A DNA stretch of 59,000 bases from an uncultured Roseburia sp. (GCA_947062675.1 CAMSQM010000015.1:1-59000); one strand, 5' to 3'. Shown: positions 46,866-55,888, numbered from the stretch's first letter. Numbers and translations: made by a program. Notes: generated by a model not told the origin, from the letters alone.

Positions 46866-46889
46866 ATACAATCTGTTAAGCTGTTGACA

Positions 46890-46959
46890 GCGGCAGAAAT
46901 TGTGTGACCGGCGGGGGACGGAGAGAATTCCGGACCGGGGGAATCCGTTTTTCTGCCGC
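46890..46959 (+). other. Inverted repeat in the pcp upstream region
   Basis: GCGGCAGAAA (46890-46899) and TTTCTGCCGC (46950-46959) form a 10-base perfect stem around a 50-base GC-rich loop, which itself holds ATTCC/GGAAT. No promoter is evident between it and pcp, so its role is unclear. Confidence 0.4.
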
Positions 46960-47008
46960 GGAAATCATGTGTTAACTTAAAGATAAAAAAGAGTTTCAGG
47001 AGGGGGAC

Positions 47009-47650
47009 ATGAAGATACTGGTGACCGGTTTTGAACCGTTTGGAGGGGAGGAGGTAAATCCTTCCATTGAGGCAGTGAAAAAGCTGCCGGATAAGATTGC
47101 GGGCGCGCGGATCGTCCGGCTGGAGGTTCCGGTGGTCTGTCACAAAGCTCTCGCGGTGATCGAGGAGGCTGTGAAAAAGCATGACCCGGATGTGATTCTG
47201 TCGGTGGGCCAGGCGGGCGGCAGGGCGGAGCTTGGCGTGGAGCGCGTGGGAATCAACGTGGATGATTACCGTTCTCCGGACAACGAGGGAAATCAGCCGG
47301 TCGACGAGCCCGTTTTTGCCGGCGGTCCGGACGCATATTTTGTTAATCTGCCGGTAAAAGCCATGGTGCAGCGCATACGAAAGAAGGGCATCCCGGCTGC
47401 CGTTTCAAACACGGCGGGCACGTTTGTCTGCAATCATGTGACCTACGGGGTCCGTCACCTCATAGAAACAAAATATCCGGGAAAGCGGAGCGGCTTTATT
47501 CATATCCCGTATCTGCCGCAGCAGGTCACGGAAAGGGCGGGGATGCCGTCCATGTCAGCGGAGGTGATTGCGGAAGGGCTTGCAGCCGCGATAGAGGCGG
47601 CGGTGGAAAATGAGAGGGATCTGAAAATTACGGAGGGGGCGGAGCACTGA
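47009..47650 (+). CDS. pcp: Pyroglutamyl-peptidase I
   Basis: 213 residues, the normal length. KILVTGFEPFGG, GQAGGR with Glu78, GTFVCN with the nucleophile Cys141, and FIHIPYLPQQ with His165 make up the C15 triad. It removes N-terminal pyroglutamate from peptides in the cytoplasm. RBS AGGAGGGGG is 4-5 bases from the ATG. A stand-alone gene. Confidence 0.97.
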   Translation: MKILVTGFEPFGGEEVNPSIEAVKKLPDKIAGARIVRLEVPVVCHKALAVIEEAVKKHDPDVILSVGQAGGRAELGVERVGINVDDYRSPDNEGNQPVDEPVFAGGPDAYFVNLPVKAMVQRIRKKGIPAAVSNTAGTFVCNHVTYGVRHLIETKYPGKRSGFIHIPYLPQQVTERAGMPSMSAEVIAEGLAAAIEAAVENERDLKITEGAEH

Positions 47651-47733
47651 CTGCCGGAATCTGTTCTGCTAAGCGACTGTTGCAGACCTGTCTGAACAGT
47701 GCCCGGCAGCTCCCATGTTTTGTGAAAAATACA

Positions 47734-47772
47734 CAGGAAGCGCTTGCATTTGCGGACAAATTATGATAGCAT
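47734..47772 (+). promoter_or_regulatory. Butyrate-operon promoter with cre-like site
   Basis: TTGCAT (47744-47749), 17-base spacer and TAGCAT (47767-47772) are a candidate promoter. CAGGAAGCGCTTGCA (47734-47748), centred on the palindrome AAGCGCTT, matches 13 of 15 cre positions and overlaps the -35 box. CcpA control of the operon is suggested. Confidence 0.5.
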
Positions 47773-47843
47773 GAAATCGTAACAGAGAGCTGGAGGGACC
47801 GTTGATTTTGTGTGGTTGATACATAGATGACGATACAGAAGCG

Positions 47844-47881
47844 ATACGTTTTTTACTGTCAGGCGCAGACGTATTTTTTTT
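47844..47881 (+). other. Leader stem-loop with long T-run before thl
   Basis: ATACGT (47844-47849) and ACGTAT (47869-47874) flank a 19-base loop and are followed by T7. The stem is short and AT-rich, so it is at best a weak attenuator in the 290-base region before thl. Confidence 0.35.
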
Positions 47882-47889
47882 GTTCAGGA

Positions 47890-47907
47890 TTGTTAAAAAA
47901 TTAACGG
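47890..47907 (+). promoter_or_regulatory. Rex (redox) operator in the butyrate-operon leader
   Basis: TTGTTAAAAAATTAACGG matches the clostridial Rex consensus TTGTTAANNNNTTAACAA at all but the last two bases. It lies 37 bases before the thl start codon, downstream of the candidate promoter, where bound Rex would block transcription. Rex releases DNA when NADH/NAD+ is high, and is known to control butyrate genes in clostridia. Confidence 0.75.
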
Positions 47908-47944
47908 CGTTTCAGCGAATATATTGGAAGAAGGAGACGAGAAA

Positions 47945-49129
47945 ATGGCAAAGAAAGTAGTTTTAGCAGGCGCATGCCGTACCGCGATCGGCAGGATGGG
48001 CGGAGCGCTGAGCAACACACCGGCGGCTGATTTAGGCGCGATCGTAATTAAGGAAGCATTAAACAGGGCAGGTGTTAAGCCGGAGCAGGTTGACGAAGTA
48101 TTAATGGGCTGCGTCATCCAGGCAGCGCAGGGGCAGAATGTTGCACGTCAGGCTTCGATCAAGGCGGGTTTGCCGATTGAAGTTCCGGCTGTAACCTTAA
48201 ACGTGGTCTGCGGTTCCGGGTTAAAGTGTGTCAATGAAGCGGCCACCATGATTATGGCGGACCAGGCGGACATCGTTGTTGCCGGCGGTATGGAGAATAT
48301 GTCCATGGCTCCGTATGCTATGACGAAAGCTCGTTTTGGATACCGTATGAACAATGCGACGATCATTGATACGATGGTAAATGACGCGCTGACCGACGCG
48401 TTCAACCACTATCACATGATGATCACCGCAGAGAACGTATGCGACAGATATGGCCTGACACGTGAGGAGCTTGACGCGTTTGCTGCGAACAGCCAGCAGA
48501 AGTGTGAGAAAGCGATCGCTGAAGGTAAGTTTAAGGATGAGATCGTTCCGGTTCCGGTAAAAGTGAAGAAAGAGATTGTGGATTTCGTCACGGATGAAGG
48601 TCCGCGCGCGGGCACCACGGCAGAATCCCTCTCCAAATTAAAATGCTGCTCCGGAAAAGAGGGCGGACTTGTGACCGCAGGAAATGCTTCCGGTATCAAC
48701 GACGGCGCGGCGGCGATCGTTGTGATGAGCGAGGAGAAGGCAAAAGAGCTCGGCGTGACACCGATGGCGACATGGGTAGCAGGGGCACTTGGCGGCGTGG
48801 AGCCGGAGATCATGGGTGTCGGTCCGGTTGCTTCCACGAGAAAAGTATTTGAAAAGACCGGCCTTACGATCGGCGACATGGATCTGGTTGAGGCAAACGA
48901 GGCATTTGCAGCGCAGTCTGTCGCGGTGGCAAGGGATCTCGGATTTGACATGGAGAAGGTGAACGTGAACGGCGGCGCGATCGCACTCGGACACCCGGTA
49001 GGAGCATCCGGATGCCGTATTCTTGTCACATTATTACATGAGATGCAGAAGAGAGACGCGAAGAAGGGTCTTGCGACTCTGTGCATCGGCGGCGGTATGG
49101 GCTGCTCTACCATTGTTGAGAGAGATTAG
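47945..49129 (+). CDS. thl: Acetyl-CoA C-acetyltransferase (thiolase)
   Basis: 394 residues from the ATG at 47945 with AAGGAG upstream. Catalytic residues are all visible: nucleophile Cys89 (CGSGLKC), His350 (GHPVGASGC) and Cys380 (CIGGGMG). It condenses two acetyl-CoA to acetoacetyl-CoA, the first step of butyrate formation. First gene of a five-gene operon, with a Rex-type operator and a cre-like site upstream. Confidence 0.98.
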   Translation: MAKKVVLAGACRTAIGRMGGALSNTPAADLGAIVIKEALNRAGVKPEQVDEVLMGCVIQAAQGQNVARQASIKAGLPIEVPAVTLNVVCGSGLKCVNEAATMIMADQADIVVAGGMENMSMAPYAMTKARFGYRMNNATIIDTMVNDALTDAFNHYHMMITAENVCDRYGLTREELDAFAANSQQKCEKAIAEGKFKDEIVPVPVKVKKEIVDFVTDEGPRAGTTAESLSKLKCCSGKEGGLVTAGNASGINDGAAAIVVMSEEKAKELGVTPMATWVAGALGGVEPEIMGVGPVASTRKVFEKTGLTIGDMDLVEANEAFAAQSVAVARDLGFDMEKVNVNGGAIALGHPVGASGCRILVTLLHEMQKRDAKKGLATLCIGGGMGCSTIVERD

Positions 49130-49142
49130 TTCTGCCAGGCAG

Positions 49143-49170
49143 GTTCCCGGGGGCGGTGCTCCCGGGGAAT
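49143..49170 (+). other. Intercistronic hairpin thl / hbd
   Basis: TTCCCGGG and CCCGGGGAA (one bulged G) pair around a 9-base loop shortly after the thl stop. No T-run. It may slow 3' decay of the thl segment. Confidence 0.5.
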
Positions 49171-49237
49171 TGTGCTGAATGAGTGAAGATTATTATATTT
49201 CAGATACAGGATTACATAGAATTCAGGAGGAACGGAA

Positions 49238-50077
49238 ATGAAAGTAGGAGTTATCGGGGCAGGAACCATGGGTTCCGGAATCGCACAGGCGTTTGCACAG
49301 ACAGAAGGATATGAAGTGTATTTATGCGACATCAATGAGGAGTTCGCGGCAAACGGCAAAAACAAAATCGCAAAAGGATTCGAGAAGAGAGTCGCAAAGG
49401 GCAAGATGGCGCAGGAAGACGCGGACAAAGTTCTCGCAAAGATCACAACCGGCGTGAAAGATATCTGCACCGACGCGGATCTGATCGTTGAGGCGGCGCT
49501 CGAGGTGATGGACGTTAAGAAGCAGACATTCAAAGAGCTGCAGGAGATCGTTCCGTCCACCTGTATGTTTGCGACCAACACCTCTTCCCTGTCCATCACA
49601 GAGATCGGCGCAGGTCTTGACCGTCCGGTGATCGGCATGCACTTCTTCAATCCGGCTCCGGTTATGAAGCTGATTGAGGTCATCAAGGGTGAGAATACTC
49701 CGGATGAGATGAAGGATAAGGTTGTTGAGATCTCCAAAGCGATCGGCAAGACTCCGGTAGAGGTAAACGAGGCGGCAGGATTTGTCGTGAACAGGATCCT
49801 CATCCCGATGATCAATGAGGCGGTTGGCATCTACGCGGACGGCGTGGCTTCCGTGGAGGGCATCGACACGGCCATGAAGCTCGGCGCGAATCATCCGATG
49901 GGCCCGCTGGCGCTCGGCGATCTTGTAGGTCTTGATATCTGCCTTGCGATTATGAATGTGCTCTACGACGAGACGGGCGATCCGAAATACCGTCCGCATC
50001 CGTTACTGAAGAAAATGGTGCGCGCAGGCAAATTAGGACAGAAGACAGGAAAAGGATTTTACGACTATAGCAGGTAA
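49238..50077 (+). CDS. hbd: 3-hydroxybutyryl-CoA dehydrogenase
   Basis: 279 residues. [14 protein letters not shown] is the NAD-binding Rossmann loop; [16 protein letters not shown] carries the catalytic histidine; [11 protein letters not shown] starts the C-terminal dimer domain. It reduces acetoacetyl-CoA to 3-hydroxybutyryl-CoA. RBS AGGAGG. The next enzyme of the pathway, crotonase, is missing from the operon. Confidence 0.98.
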   Translation: MKVGVIGAGTMGSGIAQAFAQTEGYEVYLCDINEEFAANGKNKIAKGFEKRVAKGKMAQEDADKVLAKITTGVKDICTDADLIVEAALEVMDVKKQTFKELQEIVPSTCMFATNTSSLSITEIGAGLDRPVIGMHFFNPAPVMKLIEVIKGENTPDEMKDKVVEISKAIGKTPVEVNEAAGFVVNRILIPMINEAVGIYADGVASVEGIDTAMKLGANHPMGPLALGDLVGLDICLAIMNVLYDETGDPKYRPHPLLKKMVRAGKLGQKTGKGFYDYSR

Positions 50078-50140
50078 GTCGCCTGCCGGGTAAATACCAC
50101 CCGCCGGAAAGCAGTTATCTGCCAGGTAAAAATGTCAGAT

Positions 50141-50215
50141 TCAGACAGTCATGGAAACGCGGGGTGTATGCCTTTGCAGAAAGGGTGTGTGTTCCGGAAT
50201 TCCATGATTGTCTGA
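50141..50215 (+). other. Long stem-loop between hbd and bcd
   Basis: Bases 50141-50156 and 50200-50215 form a 16-base stem with one G.U pair, enclosing a 43-base loop. The 3' arm ends about 18 bases before the bcd RBS. No T-run follows, so it looks like an mRNA stability or processing element rather than a terminator. Confidence 0.65.
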
Positions 50216-50249
50216 TAATTATGGAAAAAGAAAGAAGGAGTAAAAGATC

Positions 50250-51404
50250 ATGGATTTCTCTTTAGATAAAAAGCATGAAATGGCGCGTTCCCTGTTTCGG
50301 GAATTTGCTGAAACAGAAGTAAAACCGCTCGCGCAGGAGGTTGACGAGACCGAAGAATTTCCGATGGAGACCGTGAAGAAAATGCAGAAATACGGTTTTC
50401 TGGGAATCCCGGTTCCGAAGGAGTACGGCGGACAGGGCTGCGATCCGCTTACATATGTAATGTGCGTGGAAGAGCTGGCCAAGGTATGCGCCACCACGAG
50501 TGTTGTCGTGTCCGCACATACGTCCCTGTGCATCGATCCGATTCTGACCTACGGAACAGAAGAGCAGAAACAGAAATATGTGAAGCCGCTTGCGACGGGT
50601 GAGAAGCTCGGTGCGTTTGCACTGACAGAGCCGGGCGCAGGTACGGACGCGCAGGGCGCGCAGACGAAAGCTGTCCTGGACGGGGACGAGTGGGTGTTAA
50701 ACGGTTCCAAGTGCTTTATCACAAACGGCAAGGTCGCGGATGTCTATATTGTGATTGCAATCACAAGCGTTGTGACCGACAAGAGGGGAAGAAAGAAAAA
50801 GAACTTCTCGGCGTTTATCGTGGATAAGAGCGCTCCGGGCTTCTCATTCGGCACAAAAGAGAAGAAGATGGGTATCCGCGGTTCCTCCACATATGAGCTG
50901 ATTTTCGAGGACTGCAGAATTCCGAAGGAGAATCTGTTAGGGCCGGAAGGAAAAGGCTTCCCGATCGCAATGCATACACTTGACGGCGGACGTATCGGTA
51001 TCGCGGCGCAGGCACTCGGCATCGCGGAGGGCGCTCTCGACCGCGCGGTTGCATACACCAAGGAGAGAAAGCAGTTCGGGCGTTCTATCGCACAGCAGCA
51101 GAATACGCAGTTCAAACTTGCAGACATGGCTGCAAGAATCGAGGCTGCGCAGCTTCTCGTCTACAAGGCAGCCATGGCAAAAGCGACGCAGAAAGTATAC
51201 TCCGTGGAGGCTGCAAAGGCTAAATTATTTGCTGCGGAGACGGCGATGGCGGTTACAACGGAAGTGGTTCAGCTCTTCGGCGGATACGGATATATCCGTG
51301 AGTATGATGTGGAGCGCATGATGCGCGACGCAAAGATTACCGAGATCTACGAGGGAACCAGCGAGGTTCAGCGCATGGTAATCTCCGGTGCATTACTGAA
51401 ATAA
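50250..51404 (+). CDS. bcd: Butyryl-CoA dehydrogenase (short-chain acyl-CoA dehydrogenase)
   Basis: 384 residues. FALTEPGAGTDAQG and the YEGTSEVQRMVI end with catalytic base Glu368 are characteristic of short-chain acyl-CoA dehydrogenases. It reduces crotonyl-CoA to butyryl-CoA. With the adjacent EtfB and EtfA it should form the electron-bifurcating complex that couples this to ferredoxin reduction by NADH. RBS AAGGAG. Confidence 0.97.
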   Translation: MDFSLDKKHEMARSLFREFAETEVKPLAQEVDETEEFPMETVKKMQKYGFLGIPVPKEYGGQGCDPLTYVMCVEELAKVCATTSVVVSAHTSLCIDPILTYGTEEQKQKYVKPLATGEKLGAFALTEPGAGTDAQGAQTKAVLDGDEWVLNGSKCFITNGKVADVYIVIAITSVVTDKRGRKKKNFSAFIVDKSAPGFSFGTKEKKMGIRGSSTYELIFEDCRIPKENLLGPEGKGFPIAMHTLDGGRIGIAAQALGIAEGALDRAVAYTKERKQFGRSIAQQQNTQFKLADMAARIEAAQLLVYKAAMAKATQKVYSVEAAKAKLFAAETAMAVTTEVVQLFGGYGYIREYDVERMMRDAKITEIYEGTSEVQRMVISGALLK

Positions 51405-51451
51405 ACCACTGATTTTCAAATTATAGATTAAAAATAAGGAGTGACAATACC

Positions 51452-52234
51452 GTGAAGATAGTTGTATGTATTAAACAGGTACCGGATACAAAAGGCGGCG
51501 TGAAATTCAACCCGGACGGTACATTAGACAGAGGTGCAATGCTCACAATCATGAACCCCGACGACAAGGCGGGACTGGAGGCAGCACTTCGGTTAAAAGA
51601 GCAGTATGGGGCAGAAGTCACTGTGGTTACCATGGGACTTCCGAAAGCGGATGAGGTTCTCCGCGAGGCTCTGGCGATGGGCGCGGACAGGGGAATCCTT
51701 GTGACGGACCGGGTGCTGGGCGGTGCGGATACATGGGCGACGTCCACCACGGTCGCAGGCGCGATCCGCAACCTTGAGTATGATCTGATTATCACGGGGC
51801 GTCAGGCAATCGACGGCGATACCGCACAGGTGGGACCGCAGATTGCAGAGCATCTTGACCTTCCGGTGATTTCCTATGCGCAGGATATTAAGATCGACGG
51901 CGACTATGTGATCGTACAGCGTCAGTATGAGGACAGATATCATGAGCTGAAAGCGAAGATGCCGTGCCTGATCACCGCTCTTTCCGAGCTGAACGTGCCG
52001 CGCTATATGACGCCGGGCGGTATCTTTGACGCATATGACAAAGAGGTTACTGTCTGGGGCCGCGCAGATTTAAAGGATGTGGATGACTCAGACCTTGGTC
52101 TGAAAGGTTCGCCGACCAAGATCGCAAAAGCTTCCGACAAGGTGCGCAAGGGCGCAGGCGAGAAGGTTGTTCTTGACACGGAAGAAGCAGTTGCTTATTT
52201 AATGGGCAAATTCAAAGAGAAACACGTTATCTAA
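51452..52234 (+). CDS. etfB: Electron transfer flavoprotein beta subunit
   Basis: 260 residues, start GTG at 51452 with AAGGAG about 10 bases upstream. It begins KIVVCIKQVPDT and has the adenosine-binding segment GRQAIDGDTAQVGPQIAEHL. In bifurcating Etf this subunit binds the FAD that accepts the NADH electron pair. It lies 47 bases after bcd and 14 before etfA. Confidence 0.97.
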   Translation: MKIVVCIKQVPDTKGGVKFNPDGTLDRGAMLTIMNPDDKAGLEAALRLKEQYGAEVTVVTMGLPKADEVLREALAMGADRGILVTDRVLGGADTWATSTTVAGAIRNLEYDLIITGRQAIDGDTAQVGPQIAEHLDLPVISYAQDIKIDGDYVIVQRQYEDRYHELKAKMPCLITALSELNVPRYMTPGGIFDAYDKEVTVWGRADLKDVDDSDLGLKGSPTKIAKASDKVRKGAGEKVVLDTEEAVAYLMGKFKEKHVI

Positions 52235-52248
52235 AAAAAGAAGGAAAA

Positions 52249-53310
52249 GTGGTGAATAAAATGGGCTTAGAAGAATTTAAAGGAGTATTTGTCTATGCGC
52301 AGCAGGTGGATAACAAGTTAGACGGTGTTGCGTTTGAGTTACTTGGAAAAGGAAAAGATCTGGCGAAAGATCTGGGCACTGAGGTTACTGCAGTTCTGGT
52401 CGGCTCGGATGTAAAAGGCCTTGCGGATGAGCTGGCTGTCTACGGCGCAGACAAGGTGATTGTTGTGGACGATCCCGAGTTAAAGGAGTACAGGACAGAG
52501 CCGTACACACATGCGCTGGCTTCTGTCATCAACAAATACAAACCGGAAATCGTGTTAGTCGGTGCGACTGCTATCGGACGTGACCTTGGCCCGAGAGTAT
52601 CCGCGCGCGTGAAGACAGGTCTTACGGCAGACTGTACGCTGCTTGAGATCGGTGATTTCCCGCTGGTGGCGCAGCCCGGAAAAGAGAGCGAGCAGAAGCA
52701 TAACCAGCTGCTTATGACCCGTCCGGCATTCGGCGGCAATACGATCGCAACGATTGCCTGCCCGGATAACCGTCCGCAGATGGCGACTGTCCGTCCGGGC
52801 GTTATGCAGAAAATCGAGCCGGTTAAGGGCGCAAAGGCAAATGTGGAAGAGTTCAACCCGGGCTTTACGCCGAATGAGAAATATGTTGAGATTCTCAATA
52901 TTGTGAAGGCTGTAAAGAATACCGCCAACATTATGGACGCAAAAATTCTCGTATCCGGCGGACGTGGCGTCGGCTCCAAAGAGAACTTTAAGATCCTTGA
53001 GGATCTCGCGGAAGTGCTGGGCGGAACCGTGAGCTGTTCCCGTGCCGTGGTCGAGAACGGCTGGCAGCCGGTGGATCTTCAGGTTGGACAGACCGGTAAA
53101 ACCGTCCGCCCGCAGATCTATTTTGCGATCGGTATCTCAGGTGCAATCCAGCATGTTGCCGGAATGGAAGAGGCGGACCTGATCGTCGCGATCAACAAGG
53201 ATGAAGACGCACCGATTTTCGATGTGGCGGATTATGGTCTTGTGGGCGATCTGAATAAGATTGTACCGGCGCTGACGGCAGCGCTTAAGGCGGAGCAGGC
53301 AAATAAATAA
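52249..53310 (+). CDS. etfA: Electron transfer flavoprotein alpha subunit
   Basis: 353 residues from the GTG at 52249; GTG 52252 and ATG 52261 are alternatives, and AAGAAGGA best suits a GTG start. The C-terminal FAD domain shows SGGRGVGSKENF, GQTGKTVRPQIYFAIGISGAIQH and NKDEDAPIFDVADYGLVGD. It pairs with EtfB and Bcd. The last gene of the operon, followed by a terminator. Confidence 0.97.
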   Translation: MVNKMGLEEFKGVFVYAQQVDNKLDGVAFELLGKGKDLAKDLGTEVTAVLVGSDVKGLADELAVYGADKVIVVDDPELKEYRTEPYTHALASVINKYKPEIVLVGATAIGRDLGPRVSARVKTGLTADCTLLEIGDFPLVAQPGKESEQKHNQLLMTRPAFGGNTIATIACPDNRPQMATVRPGVMQKIEPVKGAKANVEEFNPGFTPNEKYVEILNIVKAVKNTANIMDAKILVSGGRGVGSKENFKILEDLAEVLGGTVSCSRAVVENGWQPVDLQVGQTGKTVRPQIYFAIGISGAIQHVAGMEEADLIVAINKDEDAPIFDVADYGLVGDLNKIVPALTAALKAEQANK

Positions 53311-53343
53311 GACTGTGGCGGAAAGCGACAGAACGGACTATAG

Positions 53344-53385
53344 AAACATGCAGTACAGGCTAAGGCCTGCGCTGCATGTTTTTTT
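53344..53385 (+). terminator. Terminator of the butyrate operon
   Basis: AAACATGCAG (53344-53353) pairs with CTGCATGTTT (53372-53381), with an inner CAGGC/GCCTG stem, followed by more T. Confidence 0.9.
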
Positions 53386-53510
53386 GTTTCACAGGGGAGA
53401 ACCTGTCGCTGTAAAACATTAAAGGGATTGCTTTCCTGTGAAACAGAAAGCCCTAAGGGCAGGTAATGAAAAAATTCCGTTCCGGGAGAATCTTTTTTCC
53501 GTTCCGGGAG
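53385..53510 (+). promoter_or_regulatory. Repeat-rich upstream region of the ECF sigma operon
   Basis: TGTTTCACAGG (53385-53395) and CCTGTGAAACA (53435-53445) are 11-base inverted repeats. GCCCTAAGGGC is a palindrome (53450-53460). TTCCGTTCCGGGAG occurs twice (53475-53488 and 53497-53510), 22 bases apart. These may be operators or the promoter of an autoregulated sigma operon; no clear -35/-10 pair is seen. Confidence 0.5.
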
Positions 53511-53555
53511 GTTATATATATTGAAGGCGCTGATACAGCGGAAAGGAGGCCTGCG

Positions 53556-54116
53556 TTGGAGGACAGAGAGCTGATCCGGCGGATTCAGAACGGGCAGAAA
53601 GAATATCTGAATGAGATTGCCGGGAAATATTATGATGACATTTATTATTTCTGCGCATATCAGACCGGAAACAGGGAGGATGCATATGATCTGGCGCAGG
53701 AGACATTTTTCAAGTTCATCCGCTATGTGGAGAGTTACCGGTACCGGAATTTAAAAGGGTATCTTCTGACAATCGCCATGAATCTCTGCCGCAATTATGC
53801 CGGAAGGACAGCGGGGACCCGCATAGCCGCGACTTTTGATAGCTGGGAGCAGCCGGAGAGGGAGGCGGCAGACTGTGCGGAAGTATCCATGTGCTGCCAG
53901 GGGGAGTTCGGACGGCTGGAGGACCACCTGCTGCTGGCGGAGATGCTGGGAAGGCTGCCGGAAGCGCAGAGGGAAGCGGTTCTGCTGCACCATTTTTATG
54001 GATATAAGAACCGGGAGATCGCGCGGATGACGGGGGCATCGGGGCCGGCGGTAAAATCCAGAATACGTCAGGGACTTACAAAGCTTAAAAAATGGCTGGA
54101 AGAGGAGGGATTCTGA
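53556..54116 (+). CDS. ECF-type RNA polymerase sigma factor
   Basis: 186 residues from the TTG at 53556, which has AAAGGAGG exactly 6 bases upstream; an in-frame ATG at 53466 lacks an RBS and would begin in the repeat region. Region 2 (YYDDIYYFCAYQTGNREDAYDLAQETFFKFI) and region 4 (LPEAQREAVLLHHFYGYKNREIARMTGAS) are complete. No classic anti-sigma gene follows; instead come a 49-residue ORF, a membrane protein and an ABC transporter. The stop overlaps the next start (TGATG). Confidence 0.9.
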   Translation: MEDRELIRRIQNGQKEYLNEIAGKYYDDIYYFCAYQTGNREDAYDLAQETFFKFIRYVESYRYRNLKGYLLTIAMNLCRNYAGRTAGTRIAATFDSWEQPEREAADCAEVSMCCQGEFGRLEDHLLLAEMLGRLPEAQREAVLLHHFYGYKNREIARMTGASGPAVKSRIRQGLTKLKKWLEEEGF

Positions 54117-54265
54117 TGAGGAGGGAAAACTGCGCTTTTGCGGACAGAAAACCGGAGAATGAATGGCCGGATTCAGGATTTGCCAGAGAGGCGGGAGCGC
54201 TGTGGAAGACGGAAAAGAGTTCCGGTGACCGGAAAGCGGGAAGGGAGGTTTTTTATGGACAGTAA
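54116..54265 (+). CDS. 49-residue ORF between sigma factor and membrane protein
   Basis: The ATG at 54116 overlaps the sigma stop (TGATG) and has GAGGAGG at 54102-54108. It ends at the TAA 54263-54265, inside the start of the membrane-protein gene, so all three are translationally linked. The product is charged and soluble, with one Cys (Cys6) and two Trp, and no family I recognise. It may be a short regulator of the sigma factor or only a coupling peptide; the sequence cannot tell. Confidence 0.55.
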   Translation: MRRENCAFADRKPENEWPDSGFAREAGALWKTEKSSGDRKAGREVFYGQ

Positions 54266-54998
54266 GATGAAGTGGAGATTTCCGGTGGATGAGAGAAGAA
54301 AAGCGGCGTGCATGAGAGAGATCCGGCTTCAGGTGGAGGAAAAGCGGTTCCGCCGCTATCCGTCATTCGCGGAAAATGTGTGGAATGAGCTGCGTTTCCA
54401 GTCGCCCTGGCACTGGGCGCTGCAGGGCGGCGTATTGTTTGCGGCGCTGCTTGTGGCGGTGTGGGGCAGCCGGAGGGCGGGGACAGACAGCGTGAATATT
54501 GCGGCTTCGTCGGTGTTTATCGTGTTTGCCGGAAATATCTGTCTCAGCGGTGTGGCCAGGCTGTTTTCATGGCATATGGCGGAGCTGGAACAGACGCTGT
54601 ATCTGAATCTGAAGCAGATGATCTGCATACGGATGCTGGAGGCGGGAGTGGTGGATTCCGGCGTGCTGGCGATTCTGACGGGGGTGGGAGGCGGATGCAG
54701 CGTGTCCGGGACCGGAGTCTATTTTCTGTATATGCTCGTGCCGTTTCTCTGGTCGGATGTGCTGTATCTGTATATGCTGACGGCCTTCCGGAACCTGTTT
54801 TCCGGCTTTGGACAGACTGCGGCAGGCGTCATCTGCGGGCTGCTGGCACTGTTTCCGGCGTTTTTGGAAAAGGCATATCAGCCGGATTATGTGCCTGTGT
54901 GGGCGGCGCTGTCAGTGGCGGGAATTCTGGTGCTCGGTGTGGAACTATACCGGATTCCCGGAAAAATTGAGAGAGGAGAACATGTATGCCTGAACTGA
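54255..54998 (+). CDS. Membrane protein of the sigma/ABC operon
   Basis: 247 residues from the ATG at 54255, with GGGAGG 6 bases upstream. About 50 N-terminal cytoplasmic residues (charged, MREIRLQVEEKRFRRYPSF) are followed by about six hydrophobic helices (from residue 57). No family recognised. Its cytoplasmic N-terminus and its position after the sigma gene are compatible with a membrane-bound anti-sigma or sensor, but no zinc-binding anti-sigma motif is seen. The 3' end overlaps the ABC ATPase gene. Confidence 0.75.
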   Translation: MDSKMKWRFPVDERRKAACMREIRLQVEEKRFRRYPSFAENVWNELRFQSPWHWALQGGVLFAALLVAVWGSRRAGTDSVNIAASSVFIVFAGNICLSGVARLFSWHMAELEQTLYLNLKQMICIRMLEAGVVDSGVLAILTGVGGGCSVSGTGVYFLYMLVPFLWSDVLYLYMLTAFRNLFSGFGQTAAGVICGLLALFPAFLEKAYQPDYVPVWAALSVAGILVLGVELYRIPGKIERGEHVCLN

Positions 54999-55888
54999 GA
55001 CTGGACAGGGTGACAAAACAGTTTAAAAATAAAATCGCGGTGGATGAGGTATCCTTGTCCCTGAAAGAGGGCGTGTACGGATTTCTCGGCGCAAACGGCT
55101 CCGGAAAGACCACGCTGCTGCGCATGCTCTGCGGTGTGCTCAGACCGACTTCAGGGGAGATCTTCTGCAACGGGATGGAGATCGGGCGGCTTGACGGGGA
55201 ATACCGCTGTATGCTCGGCTATCTTCCGCAGGATTTCGGATATTATCCGGACTTTACCGCAAAGCGGTATCTGGAATATCTGGCGGCCTGTAAGGCGGTT
55301 CCAAAAGATCTCGTGCACGATAAGGTACAGGAGATGCTGCGTTTTACCGGGCTTGAGGGAGAGCAGAAATCAAAGATAAAGACCTTTTCCGGAGGGATGA
55401 TCCGCCGCCTTGGCATTGCACAGGCGCTGCTCAATGATCCGGAGATCCTGGTTCTGGATGAACCGACTGCCGGGCTTGACCCGAAAGAGCGCATCCGTTT
55501 CCGCAATATGATCAGCACATTCTCGAAGGGGCGGATCATTATTTTATCAACGCATATTGTCTCAGATGTGGACTTTATCGCAGATCAGATACTGCTGATG
55601 AAACAGGGGAGGATCGTGGGGCAGGGAACCTGCGGGGAGGTCACGGAAAGTGTGAGGGGCAGGGTGTGGGAGTATGTGGCGGAACCGGAGGAGGCGCAGC
55701 GGCTGAATAAAAAGTTTGCGGTCAGCGGCCTGCGCAATGAGACCGGGAGTGTGCATCTGCGCCTGATAGCCAATGAATGCCCCTGTGAGGGCGCGCTGCC
55801 CGTGGAGCCGGGACTGGAGGATGTTTATCTATACTATTTTGAGGAGGCGTCGGAATATGTACAGGATCTGGAAAGAGGAAATGCGTAA
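54986..55888 (+). CDS. ABC transporter ATP-binding protein
   Basis: 300 residues. Walker A GANGSGKT (35-42), Q-loop YLPQDFGYYP, a signature loop reading FSGGMIRRLGIAQALL, Walker B ILVLDEP and the H-loop STHIVSD. It is the DrrA/CcmA-like exporter type with a C-terminal extension. It pairs with the following permease. It starts 13 bases inside the previous gene and overlaps the next by 32. Confidence 0.95.
   Translation: MPELRLDRVTKQFKNKIAVDEVSLSLKEGVYGFLGANGSGKTTLLRMLCGVLRPTSGEIFCNGMEIGRLDGEYRCMLGYLPQDFGYYPDFTAKRYLEYLAACKAVPKDLVHDKVQEMLRFTGLEGEQKSKIKTFSGGMIRRLGIAQALLNDPEILVLDEPTAGLDPKERIRFRNMISTFSKGRIIILSTHIVSDVDFIADQILLMKQGRIVGQGTCGEVTESVRGRVWEYVAEPEEAQRLNKKFAVSGLRNETGSVHLRLIANECPCEGALPVEPGLEDVYLYYFEEASEYVQDLERGNA

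Noticed and set aside
46884..46889. Perfect TTGACA on the plus strand before pcp
   Set aside because: No -10 box lies 16-18 bases downstream, and the distance to pcp is over 100 bases.
47844..47881. Full intrinsic terminator in the thl leader
   Set aside because: The stem is only six AT-rich pairs with a 19-base loop. The T-run alone is not enough to call a terminator.
53466..53555. ATG 53466 as the sigma-factor start
   Set aside because: It lacks an RBS, lies in the repeat region, and adds 30 residues not typical of ECF sigma factors; TTG 53556 has AAAGGAGG six bases upstream.
54138..54254. N-terminal extension of the membrane protein to 54138
   Set aside because: The extension is Arg-rich, has no RBS at its start, and overlaps the 49-residue ORF; ATG 54255 has GGGAGG at the ideal distance.
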